A DNA stretch of 64,000 bases, from the NCBI RefSeq assembly GCF_020360975.1, contig NW_025408670.1, positions 3,720,001 through 3,784,000 of the forward strand. Reading direction: 5' to 3'. The notes below the pieces were generated by a model that worked only from the letters and a program-made list of their open reading frames with translations, was not told where the DNA came from and ran no database searches. This document shows positions 34,875 to 47,880 of this stretch, piece after piece. This DNA is from Hirsutella rhossiliensis. Lineage: Eukaryota > Ascomycota > Sordariomycetes > Hypocreales > Ophiocordycipitaceae. The position numbers were made by a program, and so were the translations under genes. Position 1 is the first letter of the stretch. Every line of letters starts with the position of its first letter.

Positions 34875-35472
34875 TTGTTCGTAGTTTCCAAGTCTCGAAA
34901 GTAGCCTTCAGCTTTTCCTAGTATAAAACCATGTATCCGTACAAGGTTATTTAATTTTGAATTTTTTTTATATTTCTTTGCTCTGTAGATGCAGCGGGAC
35001 TTCACTCTAGAACAAATAGTGGCGGCTGGGTTTTTTTCATCGCTATTGACTCTTCCTCTGTCACGACCGCTTGTGCCTGCCCCGCTACCTCTACCTCCAC
35101 TGTCTAGATCTGACAGCTGAAAGAAGATAATAATAACAGTGATTATAATGACGCTCCGTAACATGCATTTAAGATTGCTGAGCCGCGCTAGGATTAAGGG
35201 CCATACGACCTAAGGCTAAAAGTAGCCAGCTACGAAGTCTGATGTAGGCATAGTTAGGGATTCTTATCTGTGTTAGACGCAGGCGTCGTGTTAGACAGTC
35301 GCCGTCAGGCGGTTATGCCTTAAGGAGCGTAGTAACGGAAGGTTCTTCTTAAGTAGAGACTTGAGAGCATAGTAGAAGAAATAGGGGCATAGAAAGGTGA
35401 ATTTAGTTCGAGTATTGCTATTTACACAATAGCATATTGCTATTTGCACACTCGACCCATTTTTAAGATACG
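34875..35472. other. Region downstream of RCC1 with an inverted LTR remnant
   Basis: Mixed composition. At 35331-35410 the minus strand matches the tail of the 5365-5668 LTR (AAATTCACCTTTCTATGCCCC and CTCTCAAGTCTCTACTTAAG). A minus-strand frame at 34745-35164 overlaps RCC1 and has no recognisable domain, so I do not call it. Confidence 0.5.
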
Positions 35473-35740
35473 TACTAAAGCCAGCCCGCCCCGCCCATTT
35501 ATACCGCGCGCGCCTGGCAAGTACCCGTACCGCCTAAATGCCCGCACCCGCGCCTACGCCCGCCCGCACATACACACACACAAGAGGCAATAAAGGCCAC
35601 ATAACGCATGCCTCTCAATTCGCTCAAATAACGCATTTCCGGGCCTTAAGCTCGAAGTTGCAACAATCGGCCCGTTAATTGACCCGGCTCCTCCTTGGCC
35701 CTTACGGCTGTATGGGCGGCGGCGGCGTCGCCGCCTTAAT
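35473..35740 (+). mobile_element. TIR element copy B (left part only)
   Basis: From TACTAAAGCCAGCCCGCCC through ATAACGCATGCCTCTCAATT to GGCGGCGGCG this matches copy A (10127 to about 10370) in the same orientation. The right inverted arm of copy A was not found here. Instead a RIPed, coding-like stretch follows, which may be the body of the full-length parent transposon. Confidence 0.6.
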
Positions 35741-35772
35741 TGCATCCTACTTAACGATCCATCCAACGCCTA

Positions 35773-35820
35773 ACGAAGCCGGCTGCCCTGACGAAGCCGG
35801 TTGCCCTGACGAAGCCGGCG
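35773..35820 (+). repeat. 18-bp tandem repeat (2.7 units)
   Basis: ACGAAGCCGGCTGCCCTG, then the same unit with one C/T change, then a partial third unit. Its GC-rich composition contrasts with the RIPed DNA starting 100 bp to the right. Confidence 0.85.
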
Positions 35821-35909
35821 GCGCGCCCCTCCTGCCGCGTCCTCCTCTTAATCCCCTTCCCCTTGTATTTCCTCGAGCTGATGATCCTTGTTATGACGCT
35901 GCGAGAGAC

Positions 35910-37400
35910 CGCGGGCTATAGCTAAGTTTATTAATCTCGTCGAGCCCCCGGCGCCTTCGAACGCTTGCGTTGAGCCGCCTTAAGCTAGCCTAACTCGAAT
36001 TAGGTAGCTAGGATGCCCTTATAGCCGGCTATAACTATAATGCCGTCTATAATGCTGTCTATAATACCCTCGCTATAAGGGAGCTTAGTATAGGTAGCTT
36101 ATTATTACGGGGCCGGCCGCGTATAATAGTAATAACGTCGGGGTCGCGGATTTATAGTAATAGCTCCTCGAGGTCCTAATAGTAGTAATTAGTATTAAAT
36201 TTACTTAGAAAGGGGGGGGGGTCTTTACTAACGGCTTCTTAAGCTACTATCGCGAGAGAATATTATACTTTTTAAGCGTTAACCTAGCTTAAAGGTATTA
36301 AAGGATCGTATATATATAAGGTAGCCTAAGTTAGTATATAAATCGCCCGCTATAAGGCTATAATAGCTATAGCTCTCGCGTTAGTAGAGGTATTATAGCG
36401 AGGGTAAGCCTATATTATATAGTAAGTAAGTTAACTGCTTTATAGGTAATTTTTATACTAAGATCCTTAAGCTAAGTCTACTTAAGGAACTAATACTTTT
36501 ATTATATCTCTTACTAGGCAGCTATTTATATATATATTATCTCTTTATTCTTAATTATCTATATAAAGGTATTATAAAGATATAAGAGGTTAGAGGTACC
36601 TATAACTAAATAAGACTTTATATCCTTATAGGCGGTCTTAACTAAGCTATTTACCCGCTGCCTAAAGTTATAATATTAGCTAATAAAGTAGCCTACCTAC
36701 TACTTATACTATAGTATATATTCGTTTAAGATATATATTATAATATACCCTTAGTATTAACTAAAGATCTTATTAAGCTACTACTATATCTTATAAAAAT
36801 CCGCTTTAGTTTTCGAATAAATAATACGCTTTTAAGCTAGGAATATTCCTTTATAGCTAAATTTAACTTCCTTATTATTTAGCCTAAATATAATAGCGGT
36901 AGCGGCGTTAGCGGCTCTTTATTTAATAGCTCTTAAGTAAGGATAGCTTTTACTTCCTAGGGGACCTCTATATTAATAGAGTTTTTAGGGCTATTAGGAT
37001 CTACTAGGTCTTTTTAGTAGGACTAGATTTAAGCCCGAATATTACTATTAATATAGAATATATAAAGTTATTATTATATTAAGGGGAAAATATAAAGGAG
37101 GGCGTTTTTAAGAGTAGCTTCTTTATCTATAATAACTATAAAGGGCTCTTATGCCCTAACCTATATATAAAGAGTATTAAGGGACTTATATAGCTATTAA
37201 TATCCTACTTTTTCTTTAAGTTAATAAGGCTAAAGGTAAAGTTAGCTAAGGACTTTTAGTTAGTAACTTTAATAACTTAAAAAAGAAAGAGACTAAAGTA
37301 GTTAGATTTATATATATTATTAAGGCTAAGAACCTTAGGGAAACCTTTCTATATCTTTTAATATTATAGATAGGTTTATAATATACCTTAAACCTTATTT
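35910..37400 (+). pseudogene. RIPed coding relic of unknown identity
   Basis: A plus-strand frame can be followed for several hundred codons with stops almost only of the TAA/TAG type (for example FINLVEPPAPSNACVEPP near 35930, SGSLFNSSQ and VRIAFTSQGTSILIEF-like text near 36900-36990). The domain is not recognised. Position next to TIR copy B suggests a transposase or other element protein, but that is inference; some frame changes are needed to follow it. Confidence 0.4.
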
Positions 37401-38250
37401 TATTATATAGGTTAAATTTAATATAATAAAGAAGATCGCTTACTTAAAGATACTATAAAAATACTTATATTACTATTATACTACTAAGAGCTTTAATATA
37501 GATTATTTAGCGGTTATTATAGATATCTTTAATATATTATTATTATTATTAAGATTATACTAAGGATCTAGCTAAAGGTATTTAGATCTTTAGTATTAAA
37601 TAAAAGGGAAAAACTAAAGTACTTAAGGGAAAACCCTCCCCTCTTTTAATATAGGTCCGCTTTAAATAAGGTTATAGTAGTAGTATATAGGAAATTTACG
37701 CCGGCTACCGTAGGACTCTCCTATATATTTATATTTTAGCGTAGGCCGTCTTAGGCTATAGCCGCTACTATCTTAAGCGGCCGCGGCCCGGGCTCGCTAG
37801 CCCGGGCCTAGGGTTATAGGTAGTAGTCTCTCTCTAAGGGCTTAACTTATAGGCGCCTCTATTCCCTACGGCTCCCGCGACGCTACTATATAGCTATAGC
37901 CGCGTTAGCTTATCGGTCTATTAGTTAGTAAGGTAGGTAATATCCGGTTACTAGGCTAGGTACTAGTATAGGTCGCTTTTAGGTAGGGCCGGTTAATCGA
38001 AATTCGGTCGGCTAGCTCCGCTAATTAAAAATCGGTTCCTATCTAGCTACGCGACTTCTTAATTAAGGGCGCGGCGGCCTATATTTACTATCCTCCCCCC
38101 TTAGTTTCGCTCTTACTTCCTCTTACCTCTCTATCTATTATAATTTTTATAGGCCCCGATTCCTTACTTACCTTATTTCTATATCCTTAAGTCTTTTTAG
38201 CATTATATCTAGATCGTTTACTATTACTTTATAATATCTAACTAAGAAGC

Positions 38251-38946
38251 TATAAAAAGGTATAAGCAATAAGCGTAGAATCGGGTAATCGATAACGTAA
38301 GCGGAAAGATCGGTCTAAGGAGTATAGGGTAGGATTTCGTCCGGAATTTATAACGAGTATATAAGGGGCTAAATAATATATTAAAAGAATAGCGTTGTAA
38401 AAGATACTTATAAACTTACTTATTTTATCTACTACTCCTAGGGAAATCCTTCGTCTTTTATAGACTATTGCTCGCCTACTAGTAGACTAATTAGTTAGCT
38501 TTCTAGTATATTCTATAGTACTTAAAAAGCTCTATCTATAGTATGTCTTCCTAACTTAGTAGGTAGTCTAATTATAACGTGATAGTTAACGTAAGACTAT
38601 AGGTTCTAGCATAGGTAGTAGATTTAACTAGAATGTTCTATGCCCTACCTATTCTCGTATCGCGGATATCTTCGGAACTACTAGGCTAAAATAGGCAATA
38701 GGGTATCCGTTCTACTTATAATTAACTTATGCATAAAATGTATATTTTATTTTAATAGGATAGGCTTATCGTAACCCGCGTTTCTTAAAGGAAGGTATAG
38801 ATATCTAGTAGAGGTCTTTATCTTTAAGGGTTATTCCCTTAGACTATATTATAGAGCCTCTTTTTACTAGCTTATTCTATAGAGCCTCCCTATGCCTATT
38901 ATTTCTTTATAATAGTAAAATAGGAATATAAGGGTATATTCTTATA
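38251..38946 (-). mobile_element. Solo LTR of the Copia-2 family (696 bp)
   Basis: It is the reverse complement of the Copia-2 LTR (49574-50269) along its full 696 bp and is flanked by GAAGC on both sides (38246-38250, 38947-38951). No internal sequence remains, so it arose by recombination between two LTRs. The equivalent position in X unit 2 (about 56215-56225) is uninterrupted. Confidence 0.93.
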
Positions 38947-40149
38947 GAAGCTAACTTAAGTAGTAGTAGCTTACCTCTTTTAAAGCCCCCTCCTTATAAG
39001 TAAGTCGCTATTATAGCGGGATTAGAGTACTCTATCCTATATTTTATATATATTAAGCGCCCTATTAATAAGCTTACTTATAAGTCCTTTACTAGCTATT
39101 AAAACTAGTCTTATAAGTATTAGTCTTAGTTTTATCTTAGGTTAGTCTTACCTTTAATACTTTTTACTAACTTAACTAGCTATAAAGGCTAAAGTATATA
39201 TTGCTTATACTAACTTTAACTAGTTTTATTATTAAGTAAGTAACCTTATCTTACTATAATATAGTCTAAGTTTAATATTAATCTTTATTTTAGATTACCT
39301 TTAAGGGTAAGGAGGCTATATATACCCTTTACTAAGCTTAGTTTAAGGTTAATAGCCTTTTCTTTATTAAGGGTTTAATATAAGAGCGCTTTTACTACGC
39401 TACTTTAAAAACTTATATTTACGTTAGTTAAAAGGCCCTTACCACTAAAAGTAAGGGCGCGTTAAGTAAGTCCGCCCTTTATAAAGGAATATATATTATA
39501 GTATAATTAGTTATATAGTAGAGATAGCTAAAGGTACTATACTATATATATTATATTCTTCTTATTATAAGACTAAAGGCTATAAGAAGAGGGAATTCTC
39601 CTTTTTAATTAAAGTAGCGAGTAGTCTAAAATATATAAGCGGGGTAGGTATAGTTCCCTACTAATACCTTACTAATATATTAGTACTACGTACCTAAGTG
39701 CTTTATTAGCTTATACCTCCTAGTAGCGCTCTTCTAATTATCTCCCTTCTTATATAAACGTCTTAGCTGTATCTTTAATATATATTACTTTTACTATACT
39801 ATATATATTTAGTTAAAAAAAGAAGTAGTTTTAGTTATATATCGCGCGTATATACCTATATAAGTATATATTAGTTTATACTCTATAACGTTAATAGTTA
39901 TTATACTAGTAGTTACCGCTAAGTAACTATTATAGTATCGCTTATATATCGGCCGCGTAACTATAATATAAAGAGTATATATATATATCTCTTACTTCTT
40001 TTATTTTCTTTTTTTTTAACTCTTCTACTTATAATTACTATAAAGTTTTATACTTTTTTTTATTAATCCCTTATACCTTTTTATATTACTTTTTATTAAT
40101 AATTTATTAATAATAATACCTTTTACGCTAAATAAAATAAAGAACTATA

Positions 40150-41640
40150 ATACTAATTTCTTATATTATATATTAAAGTAGGTAGCGGTAGGTTTACCCT
40201 TAAAGTATAAGCGATTAGCCTAAAAGTCTTAAGGTAACGCTAGTTCCCTTTTAGTAAAGAAAGCTAAAAAAGGTATAGGGGAATCTTAGTCTTAAGAGAC
40301 TTTTAGTCTAGGACCTAATATTAGCGAGGGTTATACCCCTATTACCCTACTAAATACCTTAACTCTAACTACTAATAAGCTTACCTTTATAGGCTAGGAG
40401 ACTTATAAGTCTATTACCCTTATTAGTAATATTAATACTAGTAAGGAGATTATACCTAAGCGCTCTTAGGTAAGTACTAATAACCTAGCTACTTTATCTT
40501 AATAGGGCGGCTTTAGCTAATAAGAGATTATTACTTAAGCTATTTCTTAAAATAAGTAAGCCTATATTAACGATAAGGCCTAGCTAAATAAGGGCTAAGA
40601 TAATCCTAATACTTAGCTAAATAAGGGCTTAGATAATAATAATAGTAATAACGGAGATAGCCGCGATCTAACTCCTCTTATTAATAAACCTAAGAATAGT
40701 AGCGCTAAGGATAAAGGTACTTAGGCGGTAGTATAAGGCGGTCGCGCTCTTATAAAGAAGCGTACTTAATTTAAAGCTAAAGCCTACTTAGTTAAGGCTT
40801 AAGGGGTTATCCCTTATAAGCTCTAGTATATATATTATTTTAGGACGGTCGTTAAAGAATATAGTATAACTAAGCCTAAGCTTATTAAGGTGCTCTTAAT
40901 TAGCTATATTTTCTTAGGGGTTTCCTTAACGCGCTATAAGTAGTACTATAAATATACTATAACTTATAACTAAGTAAGTTTCTACTTAACTTTAAATATT
41001 ATAATTAATAAGCTAATCTTTTTTAAGGCCGCTACTTTTATATTTAGTAATTAAGCTAATATAGTTACTATTATAGAGTACTTATATAAGCTTAATAAGC
41101 TAAAGACTAATAATAAAGATACTAAGGATAATAGCTTAAATATAAGTATACTTATTTTTAAGGAGGCTAATCGGCGCTATTTTACTATTATAATATAGTA
41201 TTTAGCTAAGGCTTTTAACGCCGCTAAAACGGCTTATTATAAGTCCTTTAAGACTATAAGTATATAAAAGTCTACTATTATAAGTTTTTATTTAACCTTT
41301 TTATTAGCGACCGCTTAATAATATACTAGGTTAAGCGTGCCGACTATTATATACTAATTAATAAGCGCTATAAGCTTATTATTTACCTTAACCTTATACC
41401 TTTATTTAATATAGCCTATATATATCACGAAAAAGATATAGCCGCCTATTAGATATAAGCGATAGCGTTAATTAATATATATAGAGTACGCGATAATATA
41501 AGCTTAGAGTACTAAGCCTAAGAATCTTAGTTAAAACTTTACTTTATCGATAGCGATATAGGCTATACTTCTTAGTAGTATACCTTACTATTTACTAAGG
41601 CTAAGGTAAGTACTATACTAGTAAAGATAGGTCTTAATAT
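40150..41640 (+). pseudogene. Unidentified RIPed ORF relic inside Gypsy-B, opposite to pol
   Basis: On the plus strand, opposite to the pol of Gypsy-B, a single frame runs for roughly 450-500 codons with stops essentially only TAA/TAG where Gln or Trp would fit. It has an Asn/Gln-rich low-complexity part with a repeated LNKGxDN-like unit (about 40570-40640), a basic part (KKRTxFKAKAYLVKA, about 40755), then a more globular part. I do not recognise a domain. It may be an accessory gene of the element, a captured gene, or an older insertion. Confidence 0.4.
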
Positions 41641-42499
41641 AAAAGATAAGGAAGGAGTAAAAGATAGGGTAGTTTTAGTATTTCTAGAAGTATTTAGTAA
41701 GGTAAAAGGGGCGCCTTAGTTAGTTCTTACTATACTAGTAAAGAAAAAAGGTAGTTAAAAGTAATAAATAAGTCTTATCTTTCTTTTATTTAGTTATAAC
41801 TATCCTTTTCTCTTTTATTATTAAGGTTTTAATAAAGTTATAGTTTAGTTTTATTTTCCTTAATAATATTTAATAAGTAGTATAAATAGTTTTCCTTTAT
41901 TCTCCTATTTTACTATTTTATATATAGTTATAAGACGTTTAAGCGTACTAATACGTTAATAAGTTAGTAGCGATTTAATAGGGATTTATTACCGATTTAA
42001 TAGCACCTCCTTATATTAATAGGTTTCCTTACCTTACTTAGTTTTATACTATTTTTTCCTAGTTAAGTAAGTAGTATAATCTTTAATAAGGTCTTAGCTA
42101 TTCGCTATATCTTTAGTATTAACTTATTAGTTATACTTAGCTAGCTATCCTTTTTATTTAATAAGGAAAAGGGTATTACCCTTAGATCTCTTTTAATCTT
42201 TAATCTCTTAGACTTCCTATTTACTTTTATTATCCTTAAAGTCTAGTATTAATAGGGTTTCGCTATCTTTATAAGTACCTTTACGCTCCTTTTATAGCTC
42301 TAAGAGACTAATATAGAAAATATTATAAAGGCGTAAGTACTTTAACGGGTAAGATCGTACCCTTATAGATATTAGCCCGTTAGAGGGATAAGACCCTTAG
42401 CACTCCCCTTCTAACTTACTTCTAAGTATACTTAAAAGCGTTATAAAGACCTCGATTATTTAATTAAGTATCTTCCTTAATTATAGTTAATTTAAATTT

Positions 42500-45400
42500 T
42501 TATTTTCCCCTTTAAAGTAAAGGCTACTAGTTACGCGACTCTAGTAAAGATAAAGAAGCATAGAGTAAAGAAATCTCTAAGACTTATATTTATAACCTAA
42601 GGCCCTTAAAGCTATATATAGGACCGATAATTAGATAATTATATAGTTAATTACTCTACTAATCCTTAGCTACGTACTAAGCGTGCTTTAAGTATATACC
42701 CTTGTCCCCGTTAAAGTACTTCTTAGGGAGTATAAGATAATATACTTACTTTTTAATAGCTTATAAGACCTAAAACGGTTTAAATATACTTAGGTAAGAG
42801 TTTTTGTTTTTCGTCCTTAAGGTATAAGTTCTTTATCGAGAATACTATAAGGTCTCTTATCTTTAGTATAAGTAGTTAGTGCCTTAAATCGTAGTACTTA
42901 AGCCTCTTTTATAGCTCTTATAGCTTAGTAACTCTTACTCTTACTTTAGGTACTACCCTTTAAATAATATCGTCCTTAATTTTAATATAAAAGTTTAGTT
43001 AGTAACCTATTAATACTTTATTAAGTAATAACTTAGTTTAATAGTAACTATAGTATATACTTAAGGATATACCTATACTAACGGTAATAGTAGTAGCTAG
43101 ATATTAAAGGACGAGGGGGTTTAAGGGGAACGAAGGAAAAGAGAAAGTACTAGGTAGGGTAAGGTAAAGGTAAAGAGGGCTAAAAAGGTATATTAGTAAA
43201 AGAGGATATAGAAGAAGATAAAAGGAAGAAGATAATAAAAGGAGATAATACTAATAATATCTACTAGCTAAGGAGGAAAAGAGACCTCTTTTATAGACCG
43301 AATTTTCCCTCCTTCTTCCTTAGATAAATATAAGCTAAGGGATTATCTAATTAAGAAGAGGGCTAGCTAGAGACTCTATTAAGGATCCTACTAAGGACCC
43401 TACTAAGGACCCTATTAAAGACTCTACTATACGGGCTATATATATTCCTTAGGGTATAGATACCCCTATTAAACTAGTTATCGCGTTCTTTATATTATTA
43501 TATATAAATTAAGTAATATATAAAAGTAACGCTTAGTTAGTTTATTCTAAGTTAATAAATTATCTTAAGGATTACTATATAGCTTAGTTTATTTATTTTA
43601 TTTATATATTAGTTTATAGGTAAAATACTATTAATAGCCTATATTTTACTTATAAGATAAAATAAAGATCTAACTAAAACTTACTTATAAATAAGGACCT
43701 TTTATTTAAGATAATGCCTTTTAAAGGTCTATATACTAACTTAACTTAGTAATAGAATAATTCTACTAGCTTTAAAGCTATTATTATCTTAAAGATAAAA
43801 AAGAAAAAGTAATACTTAGTATATTAGTCTATAATTACTAAGATTATACTAACGTCTTATCTATTATATTATACTTTAGGTAGACCTATAATAAAGTCTA
43901 TTAATAATTCTTCCTATAGTTATATAGGATATAGTAACGATTATATAATACTATAAAGGCGATGCCCTTTAAATACTATACCTTAATATACTAAGTATAA
44001 CTAAATATATTTATTTATATCTTTTATTATTTTATCTTAGTAAAAGTTCTTTATTAATAGTTCGCTAGTATATTAAGAGCTAAAGTATCTTACTAATAAA
44101 TCGTTATAAAAGAGCTATATTAGCTCTTACTATAAAGCTACCTTTAAAGGTACTATAATATAGCCTTTTTATAGTAGTAGTTTATTTAAGCGTACTAACT
44201 AAAAACCCTTCCTTTTTAAGAAGTCTTTAGTCTCTTTTAGCTTACTTATTACTACGTTAACCGACTAAGTACCTTTTAATAACTCTAGTAGCGGTTCTAG
44301 AACTTTTACTATATAAACCTTTATATAGTAAGCTGCTTTTTTAGCGGTCTTCCTTAAGAGTAACTATTTATAACTAGCTTTTTCTTTAGCTTAATTAGCT
44401 AATTATTTAAGTCTTACGCTTAAATTATTATTATTTCGCTATAAATAAGCTTATATATTTTTCCTTATATAAAAGTACTTTACTATACTTATATTAACTT
44501 AAGGTTAAGTATCTCTTTACTTATAAAATCGCTTTATTATATCTCTATATAAATATAGTATTAATAGTAGCTAGCTTTACTTATAGCTTTAGTAATAGTT
44601 TTATAAATAAGGGCTTCTCGCCCTTATATCTAGGTATTCTTAATAGCGCGTTTACTAGGTTTAATTTACTTATATAATACTTAATCGTAAAGTTAAATAG
44701 TACTAAATATATATATTATCTTACTTACCTCTTATTTAAGGAGGTCTAGTATATAAATATCTAGAGGTTATAGTAGTTTAATAATACCTTTACTTTATAC
44801 GCTACCCTTTTAATATAATATTACTAGTATTTAAATAACTTAATAATAGTAAATAGTTCTTAGTCTAAAATACTATAATTAAGTTTAGCTTTAGTAAACT
44901 TTCTTAACTAAAATACGATTAAATAATAGCGCCTTTTATTATTACGTTAAGAGATAATCCTTATAATTACGAGTTATAATATATTTATTTTAATATAAAT
45001 ACGTTTTTTTAGATTATAATATTAAAGAAGTAAGGCTCTTAAAAAAGTATCTTTAAGAGCTTAAAACGCTACCCTTTTAATAAGGTTTAGCTTTATACTC
45101 TTTAGCTTCTTTTTATTCTTACTCCCTTTTAATAATATAGTTAAAAGCGCTATAACTCCTAAGTACCTATATATAAATCGTTAGTAAAAGTTATAGAACC
45201 TAGGGAAGGCGTAAATATTATAGTAGGTTATAAGTTTAGGCTATTAAGCTATTACCTCTACCTATTAAGGGTCTATTAATACCTTATTAATAAATAAAAT
45301 AAACCTAAGGAACTTAACTAACTATTAATAAAAGATATACTTTAATAGTTTTATTTAGAGCTTTATAGCTCTTAGCCTTTTTATTACTTATCCTAAGTAT

Positions 45401-47880
45401 TTAGTATATTCTTCTCTTATCTTAAAGTATAGAAAAATATTATTAAGGTAAACTATATAAATTATATTTATAAGCCCCTTTAGCGCTTAATAAATATAGC
45501 TTTAAAATATAGCTAGTATATTAGTAAGTCTAAAGGGTATTACTAGGTATTTAAAATATATATAATATATTTAAAAAGCGGTCTTTTATTTATCTCCTTT
45601 TTAAATTTAAATACGTTAATATATATTCTATATATTAATCTTATAAAAATACTTAGCTCCTTAATAGTAGTTAATAATCTCTAAAATAAAAGGTAAAGGG
45701 TACCGATTCTTTTATATAATCTAGTTAAGTCCTTAATAGTCTATATATAGCTTTAAAGTACTATCCTTCTTTAAAATAAAAAGGATAAGCGCCTTAGATA
45801 GGCTCTTTAACTCTTAGATTATTTTCCTTTTTATTACGTCTTAGATCTAGTCGCGTAATACTTAGAGTTCCTTTTATAATAAAGGGTAAATTAGTTTATA
45901 AAGGGGTTTTATATTAAGGATTAAATTAATTAAGTAATCTATTCCCTTTTTAGCTAATAATAAGTTAGACTTATTAGCTAAGAAAGTATCTTTAAACTAG
46001 TAAAGAGTTAATAGGACTTTAACCTATTCTTCTTATAATATCCCTTTATCTTTATCTTTATTTAGTAGTAAGATTAGCTTAGGATTAAGCGCTATTATAT
46101 ATACCCTTACTTTATTCTTATATTTTAAAAGGAATTTATAAGGGTTTTATAGGGTTTTGCTACTTAATTAATACTTAAACTATTACTATCGTTTTTATAG
46201 GATAATATAGATATATTTATCCTCTAAGGTAGTAAGTAATAAAAGGATTAATACTTAATCGTTTAGTATTAACGTATTAGTATTAATATAGAAATAAGTA
46301 ATTATCTTTTTAGTACCTCTTATATTTATTATTTAAAGTAGTACTAACTATACTTTATATTCCCTTACCTTACTATTACTAAGCCCTAATAACTTAAGGT
46401 ATAATAGCGCTACTTATAGTAATCCTTACTATTAAGTAGAGTATATATCTATAAGGTTAATAGTACTATAAGTATCTAAGTATATAAGGACTTTAATAAG
46501 GTTTTGCCTTAATATTATTATAAGAGTTTTAAGTAACTATCTAATAAGTATTAAGTTTACTAAGGGAAAGGTATTTACCTTAATATCTTACCTTTTCTTT
46601 ATTTTATAGTATTAAGTTTAAGGGTCTTTACTAAGGTTTCTACTTTTAAAGAAATAATATATTTTATAGATAAGTATCCTAGCTTATTATATTAGAAATA
46701 TATAAATCCTAATTAAGTTAAAGATCCTCTTCTTTAATAATATCCCTTAGTTTAGCCCTTAGTAAGTATATCGCTAGCTTATTAGTTATTAGTTAAATCG
46801 GTAATATTTCCTTAATAATTTAGCTTAGCTTATTAGCCTTTTTAATTTCTCCCTTTATATATACTACCTTAAGGTATAGTACTATTTTTACTCTTAGTTC
46901 CTTTAAGGGTAAAAGTAGTATTAGTATATCGCTTTTTATTAATAGTAGTATCTTAATATTATTAAGCGACTTATATAAGCTCTTCTTATTAATAAGTATA
47001 AATAAGTATTAAATAAAGGTTAATTTAGTCTTAAAGTTATAGCTCTAGCTTAGTAAAAAATATTAAAGCACGCGCCTTTTTTAATAAGCGTTTAAAATAC
47101 CTTTCTAAGGAGTTAAGGTATAAGTAAACTCTAAAAAGGACTAGCCTTTTTATTAGCGAGCCTCCTTTAATTATATTACTAATAATATCTCCTTATTTAT
47201 AGTATCCTTAATTAAGATAAATATCTATTCTTTAAAATATACTTAATCTATATTATATTTAGTCCGGTTAATCGGCGTTTATTCTTTAAGGTATTAGCGC
47301 TATCTTACTTTATAGTCGCTATATATATAATCTACTATATAGAGGATCTTTATTTTATCGCGACGAAGATATTTAAGCGCTACCTTAAAAGCGTCCTTTA
47401 AATTATAAGTTTAGTTTAAACGTTTTTATATATTAGTAGGTTAAGATAATTAAGTGATATTTTTAATCTTAACCTTACTACCGCGACTACTATCCGATTT
47501 AAGGGAGTAGGACTATCGACGCTTCCTTAAATAGATAGCGATAATACTAGCGTATTTAGTAATTTCCTTTTTTAATTATATAACGCGATCTTATAAGCGT
47601 TTTATCTTTTCTAGCTTTTTAATACGCGCTTATAGAGCTATATACTTTTCCTTATAAGATAGTTATCTTATACCTATAAGTAGTAATATCTTTAATATAG
47701 TTATAATACTATTTATAGTAAGGGTTTATTTTAAGGATATATCTTTTTATTCTTTATTTCTTAAGTAAATACTTAATATATATAATAAAGAGGCCTTAAC
47801 TAGTTAACTATTATATCTCGCTATAAGAGCGTTATATAGTTTTCTTTAAGTAGCTATTTCTACTAAGTAACTAAAAAGGG
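42500..47880 (-). pseudogene. Gypsy-B gag-pol relic (RIPed)
   Basis: On the minus strand the knuckle at 46700-46659 reads Y-x2-Y-x4-Y-x4-Y (all four C,C,H,C ligands now Tyr). The RT finger/palm text LYLYIDY-type and GAKYFYKI lies around 45.6-45.8 kb, and the catalytic IVYLNNIFLYF near 45450. Integrase should lie at about 43.4-44.6 kb but I did not resolve its motifs. Stops are TAA/TAG at former Gln/Trp codons. Confidence 0.75.

Noticed and set aside
34745..35164. 139-codon minus-strand frame with a hydrophobic start
   Set aside because: It overlaps the RCC1 3' end in antisense, and no family is recognised.
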